DNA of 64,000 nucleotides from an unicellular cyanobacterium SU3 (lineage in GTDB: Bacteria > Cyanobacteriota > Cyanobacteriia > Cyanobacteriales > Microcystaceae). Of this stretch, positions 63,859 through 64,000 are shown piece after piece (the first letter of the stretch is position 1; the number at the start of each line of letters is the position of its first letter). The notes under the pieces are model-generated. The model was not told where the DNA came from, did no database searches, and saw only the letters and a list, made by a program, of their open reading frames with translations. The stretch is taken from contig NETF01000032.1 of the NCBI GenBank assembly GCA_002172675.1, positions 1 through 64,000 of the forward strand. The letters are read 5' to 3'. Made by a program: the position numbers and the translations under genes.

Positions 63859-64000
63859 AATATAAACCTTAAATAAACACATCCTCACACCGTCAACAGC
63901 AAAATTTTTTTTGTTGTCTTCGGTTTAGTTATTCATCATTGTAATACTGAAAATGTTAGCCTAGAAACAGTCTATAGTTAATTGTTCGCTTTTTAAGAAA

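Overview
The window reads as a chromosome segment of a low-GC, unicellular cyanobacterium of the Crocosphaera/Cyanothece type. Supporting this are genes for photosystem II (psbZ), sulfolipid synthesis (sqdB), a DesB-type acyl-lipid desaturase and a CtaA-type copper ATPase, a dnaE gene that ends in a split intein, many HIP1 octamers (GCGATCGC), and numerous degenerate toxin-antitoxin and mobile-element remnants. The genus is an inference; no rRNA or tRNA gene was found to test it.

Layout. 1-6000: the 5' part of a group II intron just after ilvC, then ilvC, accB, efp and a methyltransferase on the minus strand, a patch of decayed toxin-antitoxin genes (4065-4807), and wecB. 6176-11201: a DUF29 protein, a small exported protein with def, then dnaA preceded by an exact 173-bp tandem triplication of its own 5' end, an ATPase-tail remnant and an amidase. 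11354-18142: the N-terminal half of DNA polymerase III alpha with its N-intein, a membrane protein, a stand-alone vMAP-type HTH protein, a BrnT fragment, sqdB, a DUF423 protein and nfi. 18253-25873: a minus-strand block of two glycosyltransferases, four sulfotransferases plus a truncated fifth, an unknown protein and a Wzt-like ABC ATPase, best read as a pathway for a sulfated surface glycan. 26210-30291: DUF751, a PEP-CTERM/DUF4114 secreted protein, recO, and a VapBC-like module (toxin frameshifted) next to a duplicated recO tail.

30461-48668: mostly housekeeping (ileS, holB, FHA protein, ctaA, desB, psbZ, ribH, a phosphoribosyltransferase, an InrS-like metal sensor, hemD, hsp20, SDR, DUF1995, GST, GH57). 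49131-56388: an operon-like minus-strand set of three pseudopilins and two tandem HpsA-like proteins, the two hpsA-like genes having duplicated upstream regions with a 19-nt identical block at the same distance from each start. 56971-63858: a caspase-fold protein whose catalytic His and Cys both appear substituted, then a GldA/GldF/GldG/DUF4340 ABC system in which the GldG protein carries an Asn/Gln/Glu-rich repeat insert, and a SPOR-like exported protein.

How the genes fit together: cell-surface biology dominates the accessory part (sulfated glycan, WecB precursor supply, PEP-CTERM protein, pseudopilins/HpsA, Gld-type ABC system). The most unusual items are the dnaA leader triplication, the sulfotransferase block, the paired hpsA-like genes with conserved control regions, and the pseudo-caspase beside a prion-like GldG.
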